Assembly: GCF_949628265.1 (NCBI RefSeq)
Contig: NC_088786.1
Span: forward strand, 20,171,681 to 20,235,680
Source of the DNA: Cloeon dipterum
Taxonomy: Eukaryota > Arthropoda > Insecta > Ephemeroptera > Baetidae
Length of the DNA: 64,000 bases
Direction of reading: 5' to 3'
Part shown: positions 25,639 to 39,278 of the stretch, one piece after another
Layout: every line of letters starts with the position of its first letter
Numbering within the stretch: position 1 is the first letter of the stretch
Notes under the pieces: generated by a model
Told to the model about the DNA's origin: nothing
Database searches by the model: none
The model's input: only the letters and a program-made list of their open reading frames with translations
Made by a program: the position numbers and the translations under genes

Positions 25639-28600
25639 ACAGTATATGTGAATCAAGTTTTTTTTGTTAAAGTCTTCCAATTAGGCAATTTTAGCAATTT
25701 ACGGAGATTTTAGAGAATTAAAAGCTAAAATTTTGAAAAATTCATTTGAAAAAAAGCGATTACATATTGATACATGAAAAGTAATTTTTGTTTGTGGATT
25801 AAATTAAAAAGGACAAATCGATTGATATAACATTTTTAAACGCTGAAAAGACAAGTTTTTATTTTCTGGGCTATTATAATTACATGAATTTTAATTTCAT
25901 GGCATTTTTGGAACCTGGTATAATTACCAATACTTTATATGTTGTCAGAATCAGCTTCCTTTAGCGAGCTGTATATTTTTCCACATTTATACAGCAATAT
26001 CCTGAACTCTAAAACCATCAACGAGCTATTACGATTCCTCCCGGCTACAAATTTTATGAAAAGTCTTTAAAATGGCACATTGAATTATCATGGCTGCACA
26101 AAATGTAGCCTTCAATACGATTTTAAACAATTTTCATGTAAAATATATATTCAATGAGTTTTGCAAAAAACATTGCATTACGCCTGCAATTGCCTGAATA
26201 GTGAATAGTGAATTAAATAATTAATACTCTTTTTGAAAGTTCCTTAACACACACAATTACCAGCAAATTAAAAAATGACTTAATTGCGTCGTTAAATTGG
26301 GTTAAAACTAAACGAATGTCACCCTACCAACCATAAAACATAGCATCCTTTAAATGAGTTTCCTTTTTGCAGCATTCTTAATAGTGTAAATTAAAAATTT
26401 CTGCTAAAAAAGCGTTGTCTTAAATGGTCCATTCACACTGCTTTTCCAAAGGAAAAATAACGCACGAAATTAATGCGGCGTAAAGTGTGCGAGCAACAAC
26501 AACTTGCGGACGTACGTCAACGTGACGAAAAACCATTCATTAAAATCCTCAAGGCACCGTCTTTGCTAGCCAGCAAGTGAGTCGCCCTCTGTTTTGAATA
26601 CCGTGAAACCACCCCCGGGCGGCCGAGGTGGCAAGCTCGCGCGGCGTCGCGTCCGCCCCGCGCACTCGGCTGCGGATGAGCGTACGAATTCCAACGCCGG
26701 GTGGCACCACCGCAGCTTAGGCACCGATTTCACGTCGCGGCCAGGCGAAACGGTTTCGGGCCGTCATCGCCGCGGCCTCATCGCATTAAGAGCCGCAAAC
26801 GCAAACGTCGCGTAAAAAAGCAGAACATCATCGACGCCCGGCCAGTGTTGGTTCTTCTTGCCACGCAATTTTTCTCAATTTCGTGCCGATGAAAATGCAC
26901 TAAATGAATGCTTTTGGCAGAATTAATTGTTAAAAAAGTCGCATTTAAAAATGTTTTGCCCTAGTAGAGCAATTCTTATGGAAGATTGGCAGAGCTAAAA
27001 GCGGGAAAATCCTTGTTGCAAATGTATAACTGATCTCTACGGATTAATTTAAAGCCAGAATCAAATTAAGTAGCTCTGCAATTTTTTTTTAGAACAGTTA
27101 GCATGCTTTTCAAACGGTGAGGACTGTCTCCCTACGTGCAATCTGATTTTATTTCACAACAAAGAGTTTCCAAGTAGTTTTGGATAGATCTCGACTAGAG
27201 GAATCGAAATCTGCAGCAAAGAAAATCTGGTTGAGCATCGTAAATTTTGGAGAAAATTGGGCAAATTATTTATTCTCATGGTCCTCTTTTGATTTGAGGA
27301 TATTGTTAAATTAACAATTTGATTGAACAACAACTGGTTATTGTAGCTAACTTTGCATCAATCCCACTTCAAAATGCGTATACTAAATAGTCTATTTTAA
27401 TGATCAGGGGTGTTGGAGAGGCCCGACATTTAGAATACCAAACACATTTATTACTTGAAATCGAATGTTTGTGGTCATAGCCAGGTTCTTTATAATGGCT
27501 AATTAAAAAACGACAAATACCTAAATAATTGGTGTGAGCCAGACAATTCCAGAAGAAACAATACTTCGACTTTGTGAAAGTTATTTCGTATTAATAGATT
27601 TTTGTTATCTCGGACTTCTGATACAGTAGCTGCATTCTGCAACTATCGGTAAAAGAGTCCTCTGAAATTATCTGTACGCAATGAATCATAAACATTTTAA
27701 TCGAATTACGCTCCAAAATTTAATGAAATAAATAGCAAATAGTTAAGAACCGGATTTTATCAGTGCAAAATGTTTTTTCTTTAGTTCACAGTGCCTGGCA
27801 TCAAAGGAAGCAGGCAACCCGCTGCTTAGGCATGATGGCCCGGTTGCCTGAGCGAGCGTATTTGCAGGCGAGCAACAAGCATGATTATCGACGTTTTCTG
27901 ATAACGGATTATCTCGTTGTTAGGGGCGCTAAATAGTGTCATTTTTGTCAAATTAATATGCTTTAGAAATCGGTTGACTTGGTTCTACAGATCCGTCGAC
28001 ATCGGATTTTTTCATGAGTTTTGCCTCGTCATTAGCTTCTAAAGCTTTAAAGTTAACTCAAGCGATGGAAATAAGATCACTATGAAAAATATTTATTTGG
28101 CAACTGAAGCTTTTTGGGATTGGATTCCGGAAATGTTTTAAAGTCGAATTTTTCGTCTAATATTGATCCTTCTTCTAACAAAAAATGAACCCTTTAGCAG
28201 TTCCGCTCTGACATGCAATTTTTTCCTCAAACGTTTTCAATTTTTTGATAAATATATGGACCATCATTCAAAATGTTTTAATCTAGCATTGTTTTCAAGT
28301 TACAGACAATATTTTTAGTTAAAAAAATCAAGTTTTAATTCTATTGCATATTTAGTTAAGTTTCAGAGTTGAAACGTTCAAGAATTAATTTGAAACTTAA
28401 ACAATGTTTTAGAAATTTAATGGATGATCGGTCGTGTAGCTTTGTTAGTAAAAATGCAAATAAATGTGAATTTTTACAAGGATTATAAAAAATTGCATAC
28501 AGACTAATAAATAGTAGATCTTTTTGTAGTTGTTGTACAATTTTTTATTCTTCTCATTACTAGCTAAGGAATGGTTCCAATATTTTTTCATTTAATTTTA

Positions 28601-28755
28601 CACAGATTTAAAATTTGTCAGAATAGATTAAACGTAGCTAGAGGTCTGATCCGCCCAAATTTTGTCGGCTGCTTGCTAAACTGGCTTAGCCGCCTAAATC
28701 TCGCGGCTGCGGCGGCTGGCCTAATATAGGCGGCTGCTGGCTCATGGCGCGTCTC

Positions 28756-28802
28756 TGCACCCCATTTCTGAAATGGGGTGCAAAATTCTGAAACGGGTTG
28801 CA
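28756..28802. repeat. 27-bp palindrome plus degenerate tandem copy in a GC-rich repeat patch
   Basis: TGCACCCCATTTC and GAAATGGGGTGCA flank a single T at 28756..28782. The right half (TTCTGAAATGGGGTGCA) is repeated imperfectly just downstream as TTCTGAAACGGGTTGCA. About 80 bp upstream, CGGCTGC and AGCCGCC motifs recur. It looks like a decayed repetitive element. Confidence 0.55.
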
Positions 28803-31800
28803 CTGCACCACGTAGCCTTGGTGTGTTTTCCATATTTCTACAGAAATGTCCTACTTAGCTAGTTTCGGCTAATAATTTATCAGCCCTAATTTATGAGCTT
28901 CCACCCCCGTCGGAGGGTTGAGGATAACTTGAGGAAGCCGCATAGTTAATTTCTTCTGACAATAATTATGACAACCTCGCGTGTATCTACCTACATGGCC
29001 TCCTAAAAACATTTTAATATAATATGTAAAATAACTACACCGCGCTTAAAAAAATATAAAACATTTTGAAACATCTTCTCGTCTATAGAATAATTACTTA
29101 ACCACCGAATATGATTAACAAAATCATTGCGATCAAAAAATTTGACACTATAGCTAGTTTTATCTGGTATCGAAATATATTTTCTAATCTACTCCGAAAC
29201 TGCATTAAAGAGGTTGGGAATCAATCGAATTCACACTCGGCGATTTCAGTCTCTGTTCCCTTTATAAAAGCAGTTAATCGAGCCAACATACTTACCATGA
29301 TGGCCTAAAGACGCAATAAATTAATCCCAATTTCGAATGTGTGACAGAAAGCAGTGGAGCTCGTTAATTTATTGTTATCTGATCCGCGCGCCTATTGATG
29401 TGACGTGAATCGGAATTGAGCGCGCGTGCGGGCGGCAGTTGGCTTTTAAATTGGGTGCGCGAGTGGGAGCAAGGGCGAGAATCAATTTCGCTCACCGTCG
29501 TCGTCCTTTAAATGCCTCAGTCCTGTCCCGCTGGCGGGCCTCACTGGAGATCTGGTTTTCGATTGCTGCAACACAAAAGGCATTTTTCTCAGAAGGGATA
29601 ATAATATTTGGCAATACAAAAACTCATGTGTTTTCTTTTCAATATCTGAAAAATAATTTGAACATTTTACATAAAATTTTTAACGATTAAAAAAGAAATT
29701 ACATTTTTCCACCGTTGGAAAATTTGGAAAACCTTTTCATTTTGCTGTAATTTCTTAATTTGGTATATCTTGCACGAATCTAATAAGACTGCTACTGCTC
29801 CAATTTAAAAAATCATTAAATTTAAAAATCAGGATAAAAATTTAATTTTTGTTTTTCCTCACTTTAAGCTAGTCAAAAAAGAACAAACGGATTATTAGAA
29901 TAATGCAAAATTTTGCGTCAGTGACATTTTTCAGATCAAAATTGTTTTAAAATATTTCACACTTATATTTTCCCTGTATCTTTTCCACTTTAAACTTTGA
30001 TTTTGGTTCTTCGTGGCTAAAATTTCAATTTAACCAATTTCTTAGCCTCTTTAAAACTAAATTTAAGTCTTCAAACTTTAAAAATGTACATTTATCGTGA
30101 ATGTCGTTGTTGAAAGAGACATATGTATTAGGTGAATTCCTGTTATTTGGAAAAAATCTGACCCTTCTTGCTGTTTTACCCTTGACGATCAATGCTGCAA
30201 ACCTGAATTTTTTGAAGGAATGCGGTCTGTCTGCCCTTTTTCGTGGACTTTTGTTTTGCTTGGCGGCTTGGGGCTAGGTGCCAGGCGGCGGCACACATGG
30301 CGCGCAAAAAGCAATCAAGCAACTTGAGTTTATGACCCTCGAAAGATACAATGTCGGCTGCTTCGCATTCCGGTGAGCGCGCGGACCAAAATAAAATTAA
30401 CGAACGCATCAAATGCGGGCGGACGTGCGAATCGCCGATTCTGATCACTAGTAAATCACCTTTAACTCGCGGTTAGCCCGCGGAAATTAGCCATTGCGGC
30501 TGGCGTCACACTTAACCTTTTACCTATTTTACGAAAAAGCAAATTTACGTCATAAGCAAAATCCACTAGCAGAGAGAAATTAATTTAAAAACGACCACTT
30601 GCTGTAAACGCGTGTTTGATTCAAGAGACAATATTAAATGACCGTTGAGCTGTAAAGAAATAAACTGCTATTTTGTTGGGTAAAAATTACAAAATTTAAA
30701 AATATATATTAAAGAAAATAATGTTGCTAGTGTGAATTCAAATATTTTTGTCCTATATATTTAAGTTCTAGTTGTGTGTAAAATATTTTGAAGGTAATTT
30801 TTGGTACTGAAACAGCTACCTTCCAGATTTAAAACAATTCAGGGACAAAAATGAGCTGAAACAGAAGGTCAAAAATTACCTCACCCCTCTTGAATAATTT
30901 TTAAACATAGATCCTTTATTTATTTTTCATTGTGGATCGAATTAAATGAATGTTTAGCTAAAAGAATCCCAAAATGTTGGCAACATTTAACTTTCCGATC
31001 ATGAACTCCAAAATTAAAAAAGAGTTATCTGCTTTCCAAGTCTCTGATTTATTTTTAAAATTTAGAAATAATTTCGCCTGATTCAACAAAACCCGCCGAG
31101 GGCTTGTTAATTCGCACCCGTGTCACACAGCCTGTGTAATTGAGCGTTCAATCAAAAACATAATGGCTCTCAAGGTGACTTTTTTTGTTATTTTCGGCGG
31201 GATTTTCTAATCTTGATCCAACCGACGCCGGTCGGAGCTTCAAGTACGGCGGCGGCGGCTCATAGCAATCGGTCGTCGTCTGCTTTCACTGACGCTTTTG
31301 AATGAAACAGCTGCTCGCGCGGCTGCCAAAAATCGCACCTTTCCAACCCGCGACATGTCTGCTGTACTTACATTCTTCCCTTTCTCTTTTTGCTTTGTCA
31401 AAACCGCCAACAAGACGGGCTCAAGCGCCCGGCCGTCGAGATAGCTAGTTTTTATTCGTTCCGAAACATTTATTTGTTGGAGTGGTTCTGTAATGAGTTC
31501 TACTTTTGGCACAATGGAAATTAATGCTGTTTTAAACACGTTATAATCATAAGTGTATTTGTCCAAGTGAAACTTCAAATTTTGTGCTTATTTTAAGATA
31601 TCTGAATATTTTTAAGCTTATGCTGATGATGAATTAAGGGATTTTTGTGTGTTTTAAAGTGAAATCAGAGAAATTTGGTAAAATCTTACTTGGTCCCAGT
31701 TTTATAATGGCTCATTGTAGAAATTACTCTTTAAACCAACATTTAGCAGATTCAGAATTTTCATATATTTTTCACACCTATTTGTATTTTTTTAATTTAT

Positions 31801-33847
31801 GCAAACTATTAAAAACTCATCGTTTACAAGGTTAAAAAATCAATCACCATCGATATCCTCATTTAATTTAGAGCCATTTCGTTTGAATCTCAATCAAGGT
31901 AAATTTTTTGTTGATATGGTATGAACGGTAATTACATCCAATTTTTTAAATTAACGCTTGGATGTTACTCATTGTCAGGCATTTACACATCTGTTCTTGA
32001 ATATATATGTTTCGACCCCTCCATGCCTCTCACAACTCATAATCAGTGATACTTAACCTTAATTCACAATTGATTGCTGAACACGGTCAAAATATTACCA
32101 AGTGAAGAATTATATATTTTTTTCATTAAACTAACATCTGTATTAAACTGTCCGAAATTGCGGTCAATCAAAAATAACTAGACGTATCCTCAATTGAATG
32201 CAGGCGCTGCAGAGAAGCAGTTCGTCTGATTGCTCTGCTACAAACTCAATCATTTTATTAAAAGGTCAACTCCCTTTTATACTGCACAACTCGAGAAGAT
32301 TTATGCTATCCTGATCGAATGGCCGAAGTAATTTTAATTATTTGGTAGTTATCCTCAGTCCCCAGACGGGATAGGAAGTTGGTAAATTAGGGCTGCAACC
32401 AGTAGCCAAAACTATTTAGTAGAACAGGAACGGAGAAAACAGCTCCGCTACGCATCGAGCACATTCTCGCAAAAAAGAAAAAACACGACAGGATGTTTTT
32501 TTATAATTTTGTAGTTTATTAGAGAAAAAGCAATTTGGCTATAATCAAATCCAATTTAAAAGATCCATCTAAAGCCGTATATTTGCAAAAAAAAACTTCT
32601 TAAATTCATACTCCTCTATAGTCATCATTGTAAAAAAACATCCTGGACTAGTGGATTTCACTGTTCAATTTCCAAAATGAAAATGGAATTTTACTTTAGA
32701 ATAAAATGTATATTTTGACAAATTTTGGTGTAGAATTTACAAAAGACATAAACAAAAATTTGCATACGCAAGTTGGGAATGATTCAAACTAACAGTAGGC
32801 AATCGTAACCGTGAGAAGCGTGTCGGCTGCATGTATATGTTTATCTGTCTTTGAAATTTGTGTGTTTCCAAGATCTATCAGACATAATAAGTGGCGTATG
32901 GAAAAATTTACAATCTATATTGAATCGGCTTTAAAGTTTACAGTTTCAAATTTGCTGAAATCATCTGTGATGGGAAGTAAGAATTTTGTTTTTAGATTGT
33001 CTGCAAAATAAAGAGTTATACACATGGAATCAGTTTGTATACACAGCGAGACTTCATTCTTTTATCAACAGACATGGCTTTTCTTGAAAAATCTATAGAT
33101 GAACTAATTATTTTACACCGATGCTGTGATTATGGTGAGATAGCCAAATTTAATAATTCTGTAGCTGTACTGGTGGAACAATTTGACAATTTTACTTTGA
33201 AATGACATTTTTTCACTAGAATAGACCTCAAATCAAAGATACAACTGAAAAATCCAAAATTCTTTAAGCGATTAAGCTGCACTTTAATGACAAATGTATA
33301 GTTATTTAATTTCTATAATTATAAATCGGATGAAGAAAATGTTTCGTCAAGCAAAGCCTGAAAGCTGAACCAACTTCAAATACCAGTGTGGCAACCGAAA
33401 AGTGATCCCTTCTCTAAACTTTTATTATAACCTTTGCGTATGGTATGGTATATATCAATTTGTCAAGTATCATTTGGGCGTGAAGGCGGCTGTTTATCAA
33501 AAGATGGGTGTCGCCTGTTGAGTTGAGAAATGGACTCCTTCTCCTAATCCTGTTGATCATCTTCGCTCTAATTTACCCACCCTTCTTGTCACGCACGCGG
33601 AAATCGTTTTGGAGCGTGTCCAAGCGCATTTCCTCCGGCCAAATCAAAACAAAGTCGGCGAAGAAAAACGAGGCGCGAATCAAAACTGCGGCCGCGGCGC
33701 GTTTTCTTATTTTATAATTGCGAGCGACGTTCTAAATCGGTGGATCGGCCAACATAGGTGCCTGCCCGCACTCTAAAAAGGGCTGCTGCTGGAGATCAGT
33801 GCCGCGCGCCGCTGGACAAGATGAAAATATTTCTGGCTCCTCTTCTT

Positions 33848-33965
<118 letters not shown>

Positions 33966-36462
33966 GCCACTTGCCACTCGAAAAACTACTCACGCCGCGC
34001 AGCATAAACAAACACGCATCCGGCGCCGAGAGAATATTACCATCTTGAAAAGTCCGCGGAAACACGCCGATTCCGCCGCCACTTTGCTCCGGAATTAATG
34101 AGCGGTGGCGCTGATTAAATTAACACCGAGTTTAATTCGCGTTAAATATTTGACTTGGATGTTAATCAAGGCATCCTGTAAATCAAAAGAAGTTTTCTCC
34201 CGTTATAAAACTGACAAAATTATTGGAAATTCCTAATTGATTTAATTTTAAAGTTAGGGAGATTGTCCACTCATGATGCAAATTTCTCATTGTCAGTGAT
34301 TCCGATTCCCCGACGTCTTTAATTAAAGTATAGAGCTGTTTTAATAGAGCCAACAATTAGGTACGATTTGCTTTGTTGGCTGTAGCAATTAGTGGTTCAT
34401 TGAGTCAATATTGTTTGTGGAATTTAGCAACAATCTATCTCTACCATGTGAATAATGAAATCAGTACCCAGTGTAACAGCTATACATATTTCGGTTTTTG
34501 ACAGATTTTTCGAAAATATAACGGTTTGTCTATGATTTTTCGCTTGGTTTCGATTCCTCTCGTTGTGATATATCAATCGGTGAGTTAATTTTTAGTTGAA
34601 CTTCACTCCTAGCGATTTTCAATGAGGAAACAGTGCTCTCGGCTCGATTAGCAAGCAAACTTTGGACTCGATTTTCTTGCAATTTTAAATGGTAACCTGG
34701 GAAATTTTGAGCTCTTTCCTCATTTTAAATTAAGGTTTAAAGGATTTTTGCGATTTTTGTTTCCAGCTTTTCTTTAATTATAGGCTTACTTTAAAGGTGT
34801 AAAAAGTTGACTATTTTAGTTTTTCTTAACGCCTTTCAAAATAGTCGATTATGGTTTTATTTTCATTCAAATAGTTTTTTAATGACAATTTGCAGGAATT
34901 GTTCAAATTAATTCATTTGTAAATTTTCTAAAATCGACCAAATGGACTGAAAATTGAACAGATTTTGTATTTCTTTTTACATTTGTAGATTTGATTTCTA
35001 CCCTTTTTTCTCATCCTCAAAGCGGACACAGTTTGACCGTCAGTACATTCCAACTGTTCCTAGTAATAAACAATGACGGGCGCACCGACACCAACTCGCT
35101 ACTTGCTGGTTTTTGCACCTCTCCAACGGCTTAATGGACAAGTGTCTGGCGTTTCAATGAAAGACCTCGGTGTGGAGAGGCGAAAAGATGACCACATTGG
35201 GCCCAAGCTCCTCTGCGGCCACTTGGGCCCCATGTTATCCGACTACAAGCCCAACAAAATTGAAAAACACACAAGTAAACACCGAAAAAATTGTGTTTCG
35301 AAGCACGACGTTTTGTGTACATATTGCTTCAAATTTATTACGACAAAATATCAAATTTCAGTTTATTAAATAATTTACTATTATTTCACTTAATATTTAT
35401 ACAGATCTTCTCATTTTTTAAAGTAGATCAATACCTTTACCTAAAATATTCTCTGAAAATTGGGAATGAGCTAAATTCTCGGAGGTTGATAAGTAAATTT
35501 TTAAGAAAATCGGCTGAAACGTTTGCTTGCCAATCAAGCGGCGAGCGCTGTCTCCTTATGGAAAATCCTGATTTATTTCGCCAGGAAGAATACACCATTT
35601 GGATAGAATGCGACGAGCAGAATCGCAATAAAGTAAAAAACATCGAACACCTGTTTAATTTTGTTTAATTAAGTTGCCCTGCTGATCCGTAATAAACCCA
35701 ATTTTGAATCTAATTTTTAACTTAACTCTTCTGATAACTATTCAAACAAACTAGGTACAACTTCCACGAAGTTAAAATTTTGTGCCTTGTAGGTCTCAAA
35801 ATAAAAATGCCGCGAAGTAGCTGCTTATGCACAAGTGTGATACACGTGTGTGTTGCATTGTGCGACGTGCGTGCGAGTGTTTGTGTGCGTCTCGTGAGCG
35901 TTGTCCTTTGAGTGATGTTGCTCATTGTGGGGGCCCTCGAGTATTTTTAGCCCTTAGCAGGCAACACTGGAGCCGCCGAAGAAAAGTTTCCTCTCGCCTG
36001 CTTGTCCGTCCGACGGCAGCGCTCTCGCTTTCATCCGGAAAAAGAGTCTGTGCACCGCGCGCGCATTCCTCCCTTCACCGCTGCTGCTCAATTCGCGTGG
36101 CGTCAATCGACTCTTTTCTGGCTCGCGGACAAATATTCGCGAAAAATCAACCAAATGCTTCCTGCTCTCTTTTGACGGCTTGTTTGAAAGCTGAGATGTG
36201 CTCTCAGCGAGCGGGAATTTCTTGTGCAAAGTTTTTTGCAAAAAACCCTCCTACGCTTTGAAGGATAAATAGAGATTGTCGGAGAAAATTATGATTTCAG
36301 GGAGTTAATTGATTTAGGCTTTATTAAGGTAAAGCTGTAGAGAAAAATTGTGCATAATCATGTATACCTTTACTTGGAGTAAAATGTAAAATCTTGGAAA
36401 GAGCTAAAACTTTTCCAGGATGCTGTTTAATTTTATTTTTTCAAATATTTAAAATTGTTAGG

Positions 36463-36512
36463 AATTTAGGGTGCAACATGGGACTACTAGGGCAACCCTT
36501 CCAGAAAATTTC
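36463..36512. repeat. Copy 2 of the short dispersed repeat
   Basis: This matches 16..68 as described there: TTTAGGGTGCA, GGACTACTAGGG and CCTTCCAGAAAATTT in the same order and orientation. Confidence 0.45.
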
Positions 36513-39116
36513 GTCCAAATCTGAGGCCAACAAAGATGGTAAAATAAAAAAATTGTTAGACAATTATTTGCGCATTTATTTCCTGCAGCTACGTGATATT
36601 TAAAATTAAATCAACATGATATTTTCCTAGCATGCCGATGACAACATTTCGCGTGGTGACGCCTCAAAACTTTTCCTGTTGCTCTATCTAGAATGAAAAC
36701 ATTCCGCAACGTCACAGGCGCCGAAGTTGATTTACCAAGGTATAAAAATATTTCCGCCAAGACACACCATGAAACACAAATTGCGCGTTCGAGTGTTTTG
36801 TAAATAAAATACACAAACGAATTATCTATTTTGGGAAAAATTCGTCATAGCGAGATGGACGCGGAGGCAATTAAAAATCGTTTTGGTCCTAACGAGGGTG
36901 CCGTCAAAAGGTGTGAAATCACTCTCACTCGCTGTTTCTCTCTACTCTGCGGTCTATTCCTGGGCGGCAACCCTTTCTTTCTTTTTTCTTTCGCTTTCTT
37001 TGTTCTATCTATCCATCTCCGCCGCTCGCTCGCTCGTTCGCTCGCTCACTCCAACACAACACGCACGACGCGAAATGTGTGCCGGCCGTGATCAAAAGAC
37101 GCACAATAATGAATCTGCCCCCACAACTTTCGGCTCCAATTCGCCCTCTGTAATGAGCAATTAGGCCGGAATTGACGACTTGCGCCAGTGTAATGAGCCG
37201 TTTTAAGGGACCAAATTAGACCTGCGGTGGCACTTAGGTATTGCTCATCATTCACTTAAAACTCGACATTTAAGAGCTTCTTTACGCACTGCGTTTCATC
37301 ATTTCTTAATGAACTTCTTCAAGAGAACGACAGCTCGGTGTCCCTGTTTGGAATATAGATTTCCACTAAATTTGAGAGTAAGAGAGATTGTCCATTTCTG
37401 ATGGGATTTGGATTCCTTTTTTGTACCCAAAACACAAAATTTAGGATAATTCCTTAGATTGAGTTTGAGGTGGAAATTTTCTAGTGAAAATATACATTTT
37501 GCCAAGAGACGAAAAATAGAATCAATTGAAGCACTTGGTTTGTAATATTTGCTGTCCAATTTCACAATTTATTTTAAGTAAGACTGTACAGAAAATTGTG
37601 AACAATCGACTTGGTAAATTTCACAAAAGCAGACTCAATGAACCACTTACTGAAAGTTACAACTAACAATGCAAAATTTTCTTTGTTGTTGGCCTGTAAA
37701 GCTTTACTTTAGCAGCCCTCTGAAAGTTTAATTCAGGGAGTCTTTTTCATTCCTGTACCATTCAGGAAAGTTATAAAAAAGACATAATTATCCACCTCCA
37801 AAAATATTAAGGATATATTTTATCCATCATTCCATTAGTTCCCGCGCGAAGGGCAATATTGGAATATTATCTTCAATTTAAAATCTTAATTTTTATTGAA
37901 AGTGAAATTGGGTTAAAGAGGTATCGATAATTTCCCTCTTAAAAAAAAACTTCAAAACAAATAAAATGGTTTCACGCAACATCAAGTTTGGCAAAAGTTC
38001 AATTTTTCACGAGCTCTCATTATAGTTTAATTTAAAATTTTCCCGCAAAATCAGCCATAAACATATTACGCATTGAATTGAAATTTTTTTAAACATCTGA
38101 AGGAAAAAGAGTGATAATTTCTGCATAGGTGGAAATGTGAATCAACCTGCGTAAACAAAAAATCCCTTTTTTATAAGTATTCATTTGCTCAAATAAATGC
38201 TTATTTTTCCTTGTTCATGCGTAATTTCCTGAAAATTTCTCACTCAAACTATAATAGTGTTATTTCTATAAAGAAGTTGAATACATTGTCTTTGGATAAG
38301 AAGCAGTCTATATGAGTCATAATTAAGCAATTCAGTTTGTTACTCGCATCTGCATTGATTACAAGCAAACCTTGGCCCTCGAGCGCAAGGGCAGTTACAA
38401 TCGCAGCTGTTAATTAATTTAAGGTTACCATGGGGTCACGCATCTGCAGGGTGTGTCAAAGGACTTTTCTTGAAAAATCCGGAAATTTTACAGCTGATTT
38501 TGAAATGATTACAAACAGAAATCCTATTGCTCACTTTTGGAGAGTATAATAAACCTTATTATGGCGCTGTTTGGTATTTCTTGTCCGCATCTCAGAGTCT
38601 GACCAGCCACAAGAATGAACTGATGTGATTTTTAATTTTTGTGTTTACCATCTCAAGGATTATTGTATGCTCAATTGTGCTTCAGTGACGTTTTCCTTTC
38701 AAAACTGATTTTTTAATCATACTTTTAAGGCCCCTGTATTAAATGATTGACGCCATGTTTAGTTATTGAAATAATTTTTTGGATTTAATATAAGAAAGCC
38801 AAAAATGTTCCAGATTAATTTGCAACAATTTAATCCATTTGATACCACAAATGCCGTCAACCGTTCAATTCATAGGGCCTTTAAAATGTTTCAATTTTTT
38901 TTTGTAATTTTCTTGATTTTTTATCACTTATTCTTTTAACTTTTTTAAGCTTTGATTTTGACTTTATAACAACTTAAAAAAATGCAATTCAACAATTTAT
39001 GTTGTTGGGATAGTGTTTTTTCTTTTATTGAAAAATCTGCCTGCACAAAAAACGTCTGTTTTTATCAGCCACTCGGAAGCGGGGGCGGCCGTGGCGGCCG
39101 GGGGTTGGTGACTGAC

Positions 39117-39278
39117 CTCGTGGCAACTGGTGGTCCGGAGTCTGCCCTCGTGGGCGTGCAGGGGCGGCTGCAGAAGCTGCTGCTGGCTCTGCTGCTGCTG
39201 CCTGCGCAGGGCGGCGCTGGCGCGCTGCTTCTTCGAGTGCGCCCCCGTGAACATCATCGTGACCACCGCCGACACCAT
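39117..39278 (-). CDS. Candidate first coding exon (54 codons) in a CpG-rich segment
   Basis: The minus strand offers ATG 39278 followed by MVSAVVTMMFTGAHSKKQRA, a Gln-rich run (QQQQSQQQLLQ) and TTSCHE, ending at a good donor GAG|GTCAGT. Surrounding sequence (39060..39600) is strongly GC- and CpG-rich, as at an active promoter. In this frame the exon ends in phase 0, which does not fit the phase 1 acceptor of the first known kinase exon at 25214. The alternative frame (ending in DHQLPRG) does fit but has no ATG between its upstream in-frame stop and the donor. The exon may be the 5' end of the kinase gene, non-coding there, or belong to another minus-strand gene. Function unknown. Confidence 0.35.

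Noticed and set aside
26594..26815. Arg-rich frame in a CpG-rich patch at 26.6 kb
   Set aside because: There is no ATG start and no motif. High GC lowers stop frequency, which explains the open frame.
33508..33717. Small frame with a hydrophobic stretch and basic tail, suggestive of a membrane micropeptide
   Set aside because: The frame opens with GTG rather than ATG, and the nearby ATG is out of frame and stops after a few codons. No splice support.
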